A stretch of 64,000 nt of DNA from positions 9,541,248-9,605,247 of the forward strand of contig CM012954.1 in assembly GCA_000181795.3 (NCBI GenBank), written 5' to 3'. The stretch's first letter is position 1. Each line of letters begins with the position of its first letter. The DNA comes from Trichinella spiralis (lineage: Eukaryota > Nematoda > Enoplea > Trichinellida > Trichinellidae). This document shows positions 14,026 to 25,968 of the stretch, one piece after another. The position numbers were made by a program, and so were the translations under genes. The notes beneath the pieces were generated by a model, which was given only the letters and a program-made list of their open reading frames with translations, had not been told where the DNA came from and did not search any database.

Positions 14026-14984
14026 ATGATGAATATTTTCCTTCATAGTCACCCCTTTCCCATGCATTTTCCTCCTTGACAATGAAGAATCAATTTTTCA
14101 AAAATATTATTAAAAAAAGTATTTCGCTGAAAGATATTTTCATATATTACATTCACAACAACCTTAAGAAAATTTCCACAAAAACAAATGTTGAAATTTC
14201 AAACGCAATAATGAACGAACATTCGAAAGAACAGAAAAGTACAAATTTGTTCAAATGCTTGGAAACAGTGATCGAGATGAAAGGATCATTCACATCCAAA
14301 CGTACAAACCAATCGGTTCAACAGAGGCAACATGCAAATTCTTTTGAAACTTTTTTTACGTCACCAAAGATTCGACAGAGAAAATAATTTTCTCTTTAAA
14401 ACCAATAATGAAAATAAAATCACCAATTTCTCCGATTGATGAAAAAGATGAAGATGTGTACAATTGTATGGGTGGAAAAATTAGCATTTCAGGAAAAAAA
14501 ATTCAAATAAAAATAAATGAATAACATTGCTTGTTCACAGTTTCAAAGGCTAATTAATTTCAAAACATGCAACAAAGCAGTAATATCAAATTTCTTTTTT
14601 CTTCAAAAAAAAAGAATAATCCTTTTATAATAATTGTAATAGGGATGGATTCGATTTTCTTTTCAACAAAATTCAACAAATCACAAATCACACCAGCAGT
14701 ATAATCACAAATCAGTGATAATGAATGTTGTATGAAAATGGGAAAGAATAATTTAATATAATTTGACTTGATTTGATTTGATTTGATTAATTCTATTTCT
14801 TCTCTCTTGCTTTTTTTAAAAAGTTTTCAAGAAGCTCAACCAAATTAAAAATAAAAAGAATCTATTTTGTTGCCGTTGGATAATAAAAAATGGACAACAA
14901 TATCCTTCCCGTTCATATGATAAAAATAATTAAAAAAATATGAAGAACTAAAAATTCAAATTTTCAACATCCAACCAAACTTAC

Positions 14985-15021
14985 CATGAGACATCGTTTG
15001 TCGGACAGTTTGAGTTTTCAT
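14985..15021 (-). other. Candidate alternative first exon of the innexin
   Basis: ATG at 15021, 12 codons (MKTQTVRQTMSH), then the consensus donor G|GTAAGT in phase 1, which joins in frame to the common exon at 7005. With this exon the innexin would be 555 residues. Confidence 0.55.
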
Positions 15022-15787
15022 AATTGTTCAATAGAGCAAGGAAGTGTTAGAGGCGAAAATTTCCGCCGGCGAATCATTAAAGCTTGAAATGAATAATTTC
15101 ACCGTAACCATGAGCAAAAACCGAGCGTATTGCCATACCGAGAACAACCATGATGCACGCGAGAGATTAATATTAACAACAACATGTGGTTGGACGACGC
15201 AAGTGAAATAATGATGATGATGATTTATTTGTTATTTATTCCACATCATCGGACCGAGATGATCACACATCAATACAACGATGATGCTCTCTCTCTCTCT
15301 CAGTTGAAACAACTTGGAAGAATGTATGTGTGATAAAAGTTTGCGTATGCGATGTTTGGATTGCCTAAGGGAGAAGTTGTGAAGCGTAAGATTATTTGGT
15401 CGAAAATTTCGGTTCAGGATCAACAGAGATTATCCATCCACTAGAAATGGAAAATATTTTCTCTCTCTCTCTTTACAGATCTGGCAGCAAGGAAGAGGGG
15501 GAAAAAGACGACGGTGATGAAGAAGTTACGTTGCTGTTTCTAGTCATGCTTTTCAAGCATTGTTAAAATGAAAATTCAGTAGGAGGGAAGCGTGAATAAA
15601 AATAGGCAGAATAAGAAGAAGAAGCTGACAAACAAATGAGAATCAAATAATCAGCTATATACATAGCTATGGAGAAACTATGAGAACGAAACTTCGTTCC
15701 ATCTTCTTCTTTTACTTATCATATATATTCTTCTTATTTCATCGTCGTCTTGCCAGAAGCGTGCCTATGTCACTTTATGCCAAATGC

Positions 15788-15788
<1 letters not shown>

Positions 15789-15820
<32 letters not shown>
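15789..15820. repeat. (TCA)n microsatellite
   Basis: About ten uninterrupted TCA units. The run creates a poly-Ser open frame on the plus strand (15750-16193) that I do not regard as a gene. Confidence 0.9.
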
Positions 15821-17623
15821 TTATTCGCTTCCTTTAAACGTGCTCTACTATGTCTCAGCGTGTGTGTGTGTACGTGTGTTTTTTCCGGTTTTGCATACTC
15901 TTTTCCCAACAGCATTCATTTCAACACCAAATCATGACAATGCAAACGTGTATAAGTGGACAAATTTTGATTTTCTTTCAACTATATCACTCATTCAGCA
16001 TGATTTAGAAATAAATTTAACAACAACAACACAAATTCATCCCTTTTCTGCCGTGTACTTTTACTCATCATCAACAACCCCCGTATATAATATTCGCACA
16101 TGGCTCACGCATATTGCGAACATCTCTGACAAATCAGTATTTGCAACATCATTTTCCGAGATGATGCAAAATTCCAAGTTTAATAACTTATAAATTAACT
16201 GATTCTTTTTTTTTCTTCGTCACTTTCAATAGCACACATCCTGCATGCTCTGATTTGAGAAAACAACTCTTACTTTTCCATGCTTCTTTTTTTTGCCCAA
16301 TATGTCACAATTTCTCATAACATTCAATTAATTCAAATTTTGCATGAAATGTCCATGTTGTACTTATCTTTTTTCCCCTCCTTTTTTTTAAAAAACAGTT
16401 ATAACTGACAATCATAATAAAATAAATGCACTAAATAAAGTCATAAAAATTAAAGTATGCTAAATTGTCCAATGTTGACAAATTCTGATGAAAATAAATA
16501 AATAGCTTTTCACATGTCATTAGTTTAACTAAACCAACAAGCATACATCATCATCACACACACAACTTACAACAAGTCAGGGTATTTTGCCATTCGATGT
16601 GGAAGAACAATGGAAAAGTTTCACAAGCTGCATGCATTTTCAACAAAATAACAAACCGCCCAAGCAAGCCAATTACAACATTTGGGCACTTTTTTTCGCT
16701 AATTTTGCAATTAAAAAAAAATTAACGATTAATAGTATTAAGCTTTCTTCTCTGAAAAGCACAGATGTTCTTCTCTTGCACAGCATGCCAATATTTAAAT
16801 GCTCAGTTTAAAAATAAAACTAAGATGAAAAAGAGACTTGATGAATCACTTTGTACACAACAACATATAGCAATACAAAAAGGCAACGGCGATTCTACAG
16901 TGAACTTAAATTTCACTTCCTTATTCCGGATATATTTGATCCCCCAAAATTGTAAACTTCATTACTACTACTACTAGTACTACTTTAATTGTGCAGTGAT
17001 GGAGAATTTTTTTTTAATATCATAATATCTGTCCTGAATCAAAAAATAAATAAATAAATAAATTTTTTTCAACTCAAACATATAATTGCAAATGACACGT
17101 GAATCGATATTTTTTTCTTTCCGATATTAAAGTATTCACTGTAGTTGTGCAATTTTATATAATAAAAGCTGGCATTTCGGAAGCAAATCGAACCTCGAAT
17201 GTCAAAACACTGAACTTTTTATCAACAAAATGGCACTCAATGCCCCAATCCCTGGACAATAAAAACTGAACTTGCAAAAAGCAATTTGACGAATTAAAAA
17301 CGCTTCAAAATGATTTACAAAGAACACTTATTTCAGTTAAAAAATCAAAAATTAAAAATAAAAATTTATTTATATTCATCATTTCCATTTTTTCTCCTCT
17401 TTACAACCTATTTATATGGCTCGAGAAGTCACCGAGTCTTTTCAAAGCTGCATAATGATTTTCATTATTTTACAAAAATAAAAAAAATTCAACAATAATT
17501 GATTGAAGCATTCAATTTTTTCGCTTTCTTAAAATATGTAATCTTTTGTCGAGAATATTTTTAAAAAATAGATGAATGAAAGCTTGCTTTCCAAGAAAGA
17601 AGACAAATCAAAAATTGCATTAC

Positions 17624-17639
17624 CTGAAGCGACAATCAT
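17624..17639 (-). other. Candidate alternative first exon of the innexin
   Basis: ATG at 17639, five codons (MIVAS) and donor TCAG|GTAATG in phase 1, compatible with the exon at 7005. It is very short, so a chance match is possible. Confidence 0.3.
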
Positions 17640-18392
17640 TTAAGCAAGAAAAAGGATTGAACTAAATGCCTTTTACGCAGCAGTGCTAATGTGTGGCTTT
17701 GAAACGAACCTGCCAGCCAAGTTTTGCTCTGAATAAAATTAAAAATAATCAAAAAATCAAACCGCACCCGTCTACACGATTGCATCTTGATTTTATTTAC
17801 TGTAAAAAATACAGTAACAGTTCAACTGCAATTTTGTTAACTGTATTTAAATTTAGTTGCGCTTGTTTTTTGCATTTCGTTCAAAACAAAAAATTGAAAA
17901 CATATTCACAACCTTTTCCATTGGAAATTTGAAAAATATTCGTTTTTAAAAACTGAAACAATCATTGAAAACGACAAATCCATCTAATGCGATCAAACTG
18001 ACTGACCGATCAACTATTTTCGACAGGTTAAAAGGCAGACATTTTCTTCTTGCGGACACATCGAAAGTTTTTTTTTGAAAGAGAAGAAAGAAACCCACAA
18101 GTCGTGATTTTTCCTAATTGAATAATGCAATCAAAATACAAGAACAATGAACTGCGTCCAAATGGCCAACTTCAGATATTTATATCCCACGGCGGCAATT
18201 GATAATAAGCATGCTAAGCAAAGTTGACGAGAGAGAATGTAGAGAGAAAGTGAATCAAAAGAAAAGGAAAATGAAATCTCATGTTCAAATATAAAATACG
18301 CTCAGTAAAAATTATCACTCTGCTTATGATCATAATTTCACAAGAAATGGAACAAATTCATGCAAAAACTTGACAAATACTGAATCACTTAC

Positions 18393-18423
18393 CGGGATCA
18401 TTGGATGACAATGCAACAGCCAT
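18393..18423 (-). other. Candidate alternative first exon of the innexin
   Basis: ATG at 18423, ten codons (MAVALSSNDP) and the consensus donor G|GTAAGT in phase 1, joining in frame to the exon at 7005. The same frame stays open upstream of the ATG with a hydrophobic stretch but has no further ATG. A pyrimidine-rich acceptor at about 18530 suggests that the exon may extend upstream as 5' leader. Confidence 0.5.
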
Positions 18424-19006
18424 GCGCAAACCATATACGGCAATGCAATATACCAAATACAATACAATACAGCTTATACCATGCACAATTTTCTTGCTTC
18501 AATTGCCCATTTATTATTTCGGCAATATTCTATAAAAAGTGAAAAATAAATTATTATCATTCTTTCCTTTTTCAAAAATGAATAATCCATTTTAAAATTG
18601 TCATACAAAAATTGTTCTTCCTTATTATCTTCTTCAAATCAAAACTTTGTATTATTATCATTATTGCTGTAAAATATATCGGATGCATAGTCTTGATCGC
18701 AGATTCGTCTCATCGCATGCTCTTTTATGCAATGTCATCTTGCTTCTTCCACGCCACCAACCTACTTTTTGTCAGTCATGGTTACCAAAAATAAAAAAAA
18801 AACAAAACGTCAAATTATGCAAAATTTACTTGCAATAAAAATAATCAAAAGTCATTTTTATGCACACACTTTTTAATCGGATGAATACAATTTCAACTGC
18901 TGATAGTGGTGATACATTTTTGATTAATTCAATATTATCGGAAGAAAGAATAAAAACGGTAATAACACTTGATTGATTTTTTCAACTGGTCACGGCAAAA
19001 ATATTT

Positions 19007-20889
19007 TCACGAAATTCCCCAGAACCACTGAAAATTTAAAAAATGAATTATTTTCAACAGTTGTGTAAAAGTTGGGGAAAAGGAGAAAAAAAAATGCTAC
19101 CGCTTCTTTGCTAGCCGTGACGACGTGAAAGGATTTTTTGCCGCACAATACTCGGGAACAAGCATTGTCATGTGGACCGGGATAACTCAACATTGGAAAC
19201 AGCTGTACACAGTTGGTCGAATTTGGCGAGACCTTCACATCCCAAAGGAACAATTTCCCATCTTGAGACCCTGGACATCAATTGTAAACAAACAAATAAT
19301 ATCAATGAGATTGTTCTCCAATATTTGCATAATCACAGCTCATTCGATGAAAATATTACCCGAGATTACAGTAGTCGAATTTGATGCAAACGATGAATCG
19401 ATCTTCAACTTGGCACTATTCCTGTGACCCTGTTGACAAACAAACAAAACGTTCAGCTTGATCAACATGAAATTCAATGCTAATTTGACTGACCATCAGT
19501 TTCGCAACTTCAGTTCCACTTTTTGTACTGATCAACCGATTCTCCAAGCCGTCGGTGCAGATGAGTAAAAATTTTTTATTTGGAGAAAATTGAATGCTTG
19601 TCCAGATTTCATTCGGATTCGCCTTTTTTATGACACTACGGCTAAATGGACCCTGTAAAAAATCATCCATTGTGTTACAAGATTATCGAACAAATAAACA
19701 AATAGACATAACACAGGTATGTACAGTATTACATGGTAAATATTCAAAAAAAATAAAATACCTCCGAGTAACATTTTCGAATATCGAACAGTGATACTTC
19801 ACCAGCCTGATTGCATGTGGCCAAAACTTCAAATTCATCGTTCAACGTAGCCAACGGGTGGACGCCAGCTTCCAATGCAGCCTGAAATTTTAATAAACAA
19901 ACAAACAAATAAACAAAATTGAAACTTTTGCAACTTTACAATTGGCGACCTATCCCGGTCGTCCCAAAATACAACGCTTCGATCTTTCGACGATGACGCG
20001 AAAAAATGAGGAATAGCCGGTGATGAAGAAATCGACAAAACTCTACAATAATCGACCGACATTGTACAACATGCTCAATGAAACAATCAAAAAAAGATAA
20101 TTACTTTGCTTGATGCAACTGGAAATAACGAACATAAGATGACTTATCCAAATTCATCAAGCGTATTTTGTCTATAAATGAAAGTATAGTTAGATATATA
20201 ATAATTGCGTTCATTATGAATTCTGTTACCATCAACTTTGGAAGATGAATGCACAATGTGCATAGAGTCGTTCATAAATTTTATAATGCCGCAACCGTAT
20301 TTGTCAGAATTCAAAGTATCTTCACTTCTAGAAAAAACAAATTTTCAACTACTTTTGCAAATATATTCAACTTGGTAAAATTCACTAATGAAAACAAACA
20401 ACACTTGTACATTTCGGCTCGCATTTTCACGTAAGAAATTAATCCTTCTGCATCGCAGAAAACCATATTTGTTTCAGAGTAATCAAAATCCATGGCCGAA
20501 ATTTCAAACTCATGCTGCACAATCAACTTCTGCGGATGCAGACCAGCCAGTGCTGCTCTATCCAGTCCGCAAACCGAGTATTGTATTACTGGCTCGAGAA
20601 CTTAAAAAATACAACTTTTATTTAAATAAAAAAAACAAGACTAATTAAAATAAATTACAATGTTATCAATTACAAAATTGCACGTTCTCATGTAAAATAT
20701 CAATAATTTAAAGACCAACAATAGAAAATAATCTGTTTAATTGAAAAATCGATCAATGTTCAAGAACAGCCAAGAAACCGAATCAAAGAAGAAAATAAAT
20801 TTATTATCCCTAAATGAGAACACATGTGCTTCCGAAAATATTACAATAAAAAGAAAAAAGCTAAACTCACCAGGATCAGACGTCTCCAT
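19007..20889 (-). CDS. WDR82: WDR82/SWD2-like WD40 protein
   Basis: Ten exons (20889-20871, 20600-20405, 20327-20230, 20171-20105, 20042-19940, 19881-19762, 19652-19494, 19429-19360, 19270-19101, 19027-19007) encode 340 residues; human WDR82 is 313. The blades align in order: AMDFDYSETNMVF, then KYGCGIIKF with HIVHSSSKVD, SSYVRYFQLH, FASSSKDRSVVFWD, GPFSRSV with SIQFSPNKKFLLICTDG, VISGSQDGKLFLWD, and a C-terminal ASKEAWFWG that parallels the WDR82 end. WDR82 is the WD40 subunit of SET1/COMPASS H3K4 methyltransferase and of the PNUTS-PP1 phosphatase complex. The 19-nt first exon encodes METSDP. About 30 residues precede the first blade, more than in vertebrates. The last exon codes only six residues plus the stop. 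The donor of exon 2 has two equally phased options (20405 or 4 nt upstream). Overall divergence from WDR82 is considerable. Confidence 0.8.
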
Positions 20890-21348
20890 TGCAAATTTGG
20901 TAATAGAAAAAAATTTCGAATCATACTGTAAATAAATGCTCAGGATTGAATATTACAATTGAGCATCAATTTGATCATTTTTTTATAACTATTGAAATTT
21001 TATTTTTAAAGTGTAAAATTTGATTACCATTTATTTACAATGTTTATTCAAAAATGATGATGATGCATTAATTGCATTTAACGGCAACAATTTTATTTAT
21101 GCTTCAAACAGTTACGTTAAAATTGGAAAATTCGAATTCGAAAGAATTTTGTGCGCTGGTTGTTTACCTTTGCATGTCCAACATCGTTCGTTAAATTAAC
21201 AAATTTTTAAAGATAAAAAATAAAACTTTGTTAAAAGAAATAAACTTCGATAAAAATACAAAAGTATAAAATACAAATCACAGTAGGAAAAAAACAGCAA
21301 AAAGCAATTTAAAATTTTATTTCACATCAACCAACGACTGAAACACAA
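20890..21348. other. Intergenic, no gene seen
   Basis: AT-rich spacer between WDR82 and RPS12. It presumably holds the WDR82 promoter and the RPS12 3' end. No open frame with protein-like composition. Confidence 0.6.
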
Positions 21349-21744
21349 TCAAGCTGCACTCCCTTGAGCATCCATGTACTGTTTCAAAAGCTCAAGTGCA
21401 GGAGTCTCTTCGCCATAGTCCTTCACAACAACGCAGCTGCATTTCACCACTTTCCGAGGTTGGCTGCCTTTATCAAATTTGCACAAACCAACATAATGCC
21501 CAAGCGACATTTTATCATCAACACAAATGAGAGGAATTTTATGCGAAGCGCACAGTGCTTTCACAAGTTTAACGTACATCTCTTCGTCACAATTATCCGC
21601 AAGAACGCACAGATGTGCCTGCCTTTTGTCCAAAGCTTTGACAGCTTCACGAAGACCTTTGGCTAAACCGTCGTGTGCGTTAGCAATACGCAAAACTTCG
21701 CGCAGCCATGAAATATAATCGCCAGTAGACGCGGATTCTTCCAT
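21349..21744 (-). CDS. RPS12: 40S ribosomal protein S12 (eS12)
   Basis: A single coding exon gives 131 residues (human 132). Conserved blocks are [53 protein letters not shown] and the signature [16 protein letters not shown]. eS12 sits on the head of the small ribosomal subunit. Eleven bases upstream of the ATG is an acceptor-like CTAATTTCAG (AG at 21757-21756) with no matching donor nearby. That fits spliced-leader addition or a 5' UTR intron. The gene is on the same strand as H2A.Z upstream and WDR82 downstream. Confidence 0.97.
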   Translation of the reverse strand: MEESASTGDYISWLREVLRIANAHDGLAKGLREAVKALDKRQAHLCVLADNCDEEMYVKLVKALCASHKIPLICVDDKMSLGHYVGLCKFDKGSQPRKVVKCSCVVVKDYGEETPALELLKQYMDAQGSAA

Positions 21745-22804
21745 GATATAAAGTACTGAAATTAGAAGGCTAAAAAACAGAATTAATTAAAAACAAAAAT
21801 AATTCACCTGTCCGATGAAAAGTAAGAATTACCTGAACAGCTAACACGCCAAGGCAACTATTACAAATGTGAAAATCAAGTATTATTCATAAGCAAACTG
21901 TATATACGAATGAAATGAAATTCTGTTTCACAAATTGATGAATAATAAATTGATATTTCATTTAATTGACACATAATAATCACATATTTTAATAAAATTT
22001 AAAAAGCACCAACAAAATGTAGATGATATCAAGTAACAGATTTCTACTTTAAAAATTGGAAAACTGTTATGCTAAAAAGTGCATAATTCAAGGATGTACA
22101 GTTTTGAATAGTGAATTGAAATATTAAAAAATTAAAAACAAGTTTACTTGAATACGGTAAAGGGAGAATTAGTAAGTAATAGTAGTAAAACGTTTTTACA
22201 TCATATCAGATTTCTCAGTGCTCAAACTATGCATTTGCTTAAATTATATACTGAATTACTTAAATTGTGCATTACCTTTAATAAAATAATCTACAATAAG
22301 TTTAGATACGCACATTTTACCAAAGAATATTAGAGCCCATTATACTTATCAATACTTATATTATTACAGTACCCTAACAATAGCGAATTCTATGAAATAA
22401 ATAAATAGATGGCTTAAATGCAAATGGTAGTAAATCGCAATAAATTAAAAGAAAACCAATAAATTATATTCAATTCTTTTCACCAGGCCTTATTCACCGG
22501 AAAACTGGAAATTAAAATACTGCATTTTCAGACTGTAGCACACAATAATTACACGTTAACTGTGGAAAGTATCATAAAAAAACAAAAAGTAATACAACAA
22601 ATTGAATAATTCAACTTTACTAATAAATTTAAACTTAAGTCACTGATACTGGATATACATGTATTCATAATTTCTTCTTATAAAACCATATAGACTTTGC
22701 TGCAAGATACAGGTAATACTAACATAAAACAAATTTTATAAAATGTCTAAACATATTGGGATGGATATTGAATTTCATAAATATGCTAACTTTGAGAAAT
22801 ATGT
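21745..22804. other. Intergenic, no gene seen
   Basis: About 1.06 kb of AT-rich sequence between H2A.Z and RPS12. It should contain the H2A.Z 3' UTR and RPS12 regulatory sequence; no coding signal was found. Confidence 0.6.
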
Positions 22805-23375
22805 TTATGCAGCTTTTCCTCCAGTCGGTGGAGCTCCTGGAACAGCTGGATTCTTTTTTCCGATCAAAGAACGATGGATATGAGGAATTACACCTGAAAT
22901 TTTAAAATAACAAATTCTAATAATACACCTGGAATTAAACGTACCTCCTCCTGCAATAGTAGCTTTGATCAAAGTGTCCAATTCTTCGTCGCCGCGAATC
23001 GCCAAATGTAAATGACGAGGAGTTATACGCTTCACTTTCAAATCTTTTGATGCATTTCCAGCCAATTCCAGCACCTGTAAAAATACATTACAACAGTATT
23101 GTTTATATAAATTCAAGTTTAACCTCAGCAGTAAGATATTCCAAAATTGCAGCTGAGTAAACGGCCGCAGTTGCCCCAACACGTCCGTGAGATGTTGTTC
23201 TTTGTTTCAAAAATCGATGAATTCTTCCTACAGGAAATTGCAATCCTGCGCGAGCGCTTCGCGACATTGCTTTAGTTCGTGATTTTCCAGTATCTTTTCC
23301 AGCTTTTCCAGCAGCCTATAATATAGTTTTACTCAAAAAAGATTCAAAACTAACAATTAACAAATCACCAACCAT
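22805..23375 (-). CDS. H2A.Z: Histone variant H2A.Z
   Basis: Exons 23315-23124, 23074-22945 and 22893-22805 plus an ATG-only first exon give 137 residues. The protein is plainly H2A.Z, not canonical H2[11 protein letters not shown] tail, [53 protein letters not shown], and [16 protein letters not shown]. It marks promoters and replaces H2A in nucleosomes. Exon 2 begins exactly at codon 2, so the first coding exon is just ATG. The nearest candidate is 23375-23373 with a weak donor (GTTGGT). A second ATG with a better donor (GTAAAT) lies at 24349-24347 and would make a 1-kb intron. The C-terminal tail ([12 protein letters not shown]) resembles nematode HTZ-1 tails in being Pro/Gly-rich. Confidence 0.96.
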
Positions 23376-24584
23376 TTCGACGTTAGTAACGATGAAGACT
23401 AAAAGACGATATTTCGCTTCGTCACTTATAGATGACGCTGACCTTCAAAATGTACCTGATTATCATGACCTATATTTTCTATTTCAAATTTTTAAATCTT
23501 CCTTCATTAATTACAATATAAATCGAAATTTATATCAGTTCAGTATTAAGTTATTAATTTATTATTAAAATAATAACCTTTAGAAACGGTGAACGTTCTG
23601 TTTTATTCTCGTATTCTTACTGTAGATTTATGCGTATACTTATTAAATACTGTAAAATTCGTATTACTTGATCAATTTATTAAACTTCAGCGTACTAGAA
23701 ACTGATGCAATTTTTCAAAAAGGCAGTTAAACGATTAATAAATTAATAATTATAATGTGACTCACGTTACACATAAAAATACTAAAATCACCAAAATTTC
23801 ATCGTGATATTATTTTAAAAAAGTTTATAATTATTCTATCTGAAAATTAATCATTTTCTTAAAAGCTAAAATTTAATAAAAATTTTATCACATTTATATA
23901 TTCCTTAAGATTTTAACATATATATATATGTTTGCCATGCAGTACGTTTATAGCAATTTCTAAAAGTATTGGTGGACTGAACTAAATAATTGAACCTGAA
24001 AATTATTATAAATTATGTAAGTCACAGTTCCTCACACACAGGACAGTAAAATTTGAAATTTTGTAAAATGTTGAAATGAAGTTAGTTTTAAATTGAAGTG
24101 AAAATCATAAATTTGTAAATTTTAATTTCATTATTGTGGTTTATAAAAAAACTTATCGACTTGTATTATTTTGTTTTAATTTTTAGCTTTTTTTTTACCA
24201 ATTCTACACTCTATCAGCTATTTTCGCGCAAAAAAATAAGAATAAAAGCCAAAAATCAGACAATTAAAAATTATATGCGCTGAGAAAAACAGAGTAATCA
24301 TTGAAAACAAAATTTAAAACAGATTTGAAAAGTTTCATTTATTTACCATTGTAAGCTGCGCTCGACGACAGGCGAGTATCAGAAACAAATTTTTCGTTCT
24401 TCTTTTCTCATGTTGCAATTGTAATATTTTCAAATTTATTATTCGTAACGTTTTCAAATAATCTAAATCAACACACTGACAACGAAATACTGGAATATTA
24501 AAAGGATAAAATGTAAAGAATTAATACAAAAAATTTTCTGTTTACAATTCTGATAAGAAGATATTCACTCACCATGTGAAATTG
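23376..24584. other. Spacer with a possible distal H2A.Z start exon
   Basis: Mostly AT-rich and non-coding. A GC-richer patch at about 24347-24390 ends in ATG followed by GTAAAT on the minus strand, the only coding-related signal seen here. Confidence 0.5.
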
Positions 24585-25968
24585 TCACTGATTCCAGGAA
24601 GAAAATGTTCTTTTGAAATGATAAACTGCTGGATATAGACCGCCTATGTTGATGTGACATAACTTGCGACAGTCAAAGTAATTGTTAACTCTCATGCAAC
24701 TACGAGCGAGCGTCGATTTGTCGTTGGTAACGAGGCACGCCCTGCCGGTACCAATTTTCAGCACACGTGCGAATTCACTCAACAGAGCAGGATATAGAAT
24801 TTGGTTGCTTCTCACCGATCCACTTCTTCTACCATAGGGAAGATCCGTAACGATGCAATCAATGCTTGCCGTAGTCAACGGCAATTTGGTAGCATTCCAA
24901 CGTTGAATGCTAATTATTGCACTGGTGGAATGTTGGAGTGTGAAAAAATTTTTCACATTTGTTTCGCAGCGTTTCAAAGCTCGACAATTCGAATCACCGG
25001 CAAGCAGGATGCACTTTGGCCAACAGTGTGCAGCTTCTAAAATTATAGCTCCCGTGCCGCACATAGGATCGCAGATAATTTCTGAAATTTTGAAAAATAC
25101 ATTGCACAAATTCACAAATAATAAAAACTGATGATACTATTACCGTAATTCTGGATTTCGCATAAATAAAGTATACCATAGCAAATTGTTGCTTTCATTG
25201 TCGTCGAACCAAAGCAAATCAAATTCCGCAAAGCCAAACACTTCTTAGTCAATGCTAGGCTGACTCGAACCTGGCTGCCGCTAATGCGAACAATCACTTC
25301 AATATCAAAATTGACTAAATCTACAGTCCATTGAAATTTTGCTTGAACAACACCGCCAAAGCTGCTGGCAGCTTCCATAGAAGTGAAAGGATGTTCTCCT
25401 CCGGACCGTTGGCAGGATACTCGAAACTTCGGTACAAATGATTCATTTTTGAAACTTGCTTCGCCACCGTCAACAGCGCTTTGCCAAACTTCAATGCCTT
25501 TATTCCAACAAGCTTCTTGAACAAGAGCATTCAAATTATTCAAAGCTTCTCCCTGAAACAGATTCGTTTAAAAAATAAAACGAAAACTTTAAATTAAATA
25601 AATTCTATTAAAATTCCTAAAAGTAAACGATTCAAAAAAAATAAAAGAATACTTTTTCAAGATTTTCAATGCTGCATTCCGCTTTGTCCAAAATAACCAC
25701 GTTAATGTGATTAACTGAACGTAAACAAAGTACCTAAGTTGAAACAGAACAATTAAGTTTACAAAACAGATAACTAACTATACATGCGTTTTTTTGTAAT
25801 TTAAACCTTTTTAACATCAACATCATCAGAAATAGAAAAGACAATATGACCACGTTCTTTGTTAGCAAGATTGCATTGAAGTTTAGCTTGCACTTCCAGA
25901 ATTGCAATTTCTTCCATACCGCTCGCGACAGTTCCTTCGAATGTACGCAAGCTACATTCTGTATTCAT
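24585..25968 (-). CDS. THUMPD3: THUMPD3-like tRNA (guanine-N2) methyltransferase
   Basis: Four exons (25968-25807, 25733-25653, 25552-25144, 25081-24585) encode 382 residues. The C-terminal Rossmann methyltransferase domain carries the SAM-binding DPMCGTGAIILEAA and the catalytic motif TDLPYGRR. Upstream are FRVSCQRSG, VDLVNFDIEVIVRIS and FGSTTMKATICYGIL, which align with the THUMP-to-catalytic linker of THUMPD3. With TRMT112, THUMPD3 makes m2G in cytosolic tRNAs (position 6/7). The protein is about 125 residues shorter than the human enzyme, mostly in the N-terminal ferredoxin/THUMP part. A TAATTAG acceptor-like site ends 13 nt before the ATG. It diverges from MECR across about 1 kb. Confidence 0.85.

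Larger units (their letters stand above)
7006..18392 (-). other. Long 5' intron region of the innexin
   Basis: About 11 kb of AT-rich sequence separates the common innexin exons from the farthest candidate start exon. It is rich in microsatellites: AAG runs at 8688-8705 and 14005-14025, ATG runs near 8970-8996 and 15207-15225, TCA at 15789-15820, and AAAT near 17045-17065. Apart from the candidate first exons listed separately I found no convincing gene on either strand. The longest open frames here are low-complexity. Confidence 0.6.

Noticed and set aside
14076..14387. 103-codon plus-strand open frame
   Set aside because: Lys/Asn/Ile-rich composition is explained by AT bias. No signal peptide, domain or splice support.
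15750..16193. 147-codon plus-strand open frame
   Set aside because: It is driven by the TCA microsatellite (poly-Ser) and T-rich sequence, with no homology, no splice context, and a position inside the innexin intron.
16572..16606. Another possible innexin start exon (MAKYPDL, donor GTAAGT)
   Set aside because: The donor is phase 2, so joining to the exon at 7005 breaks the innexin frame.
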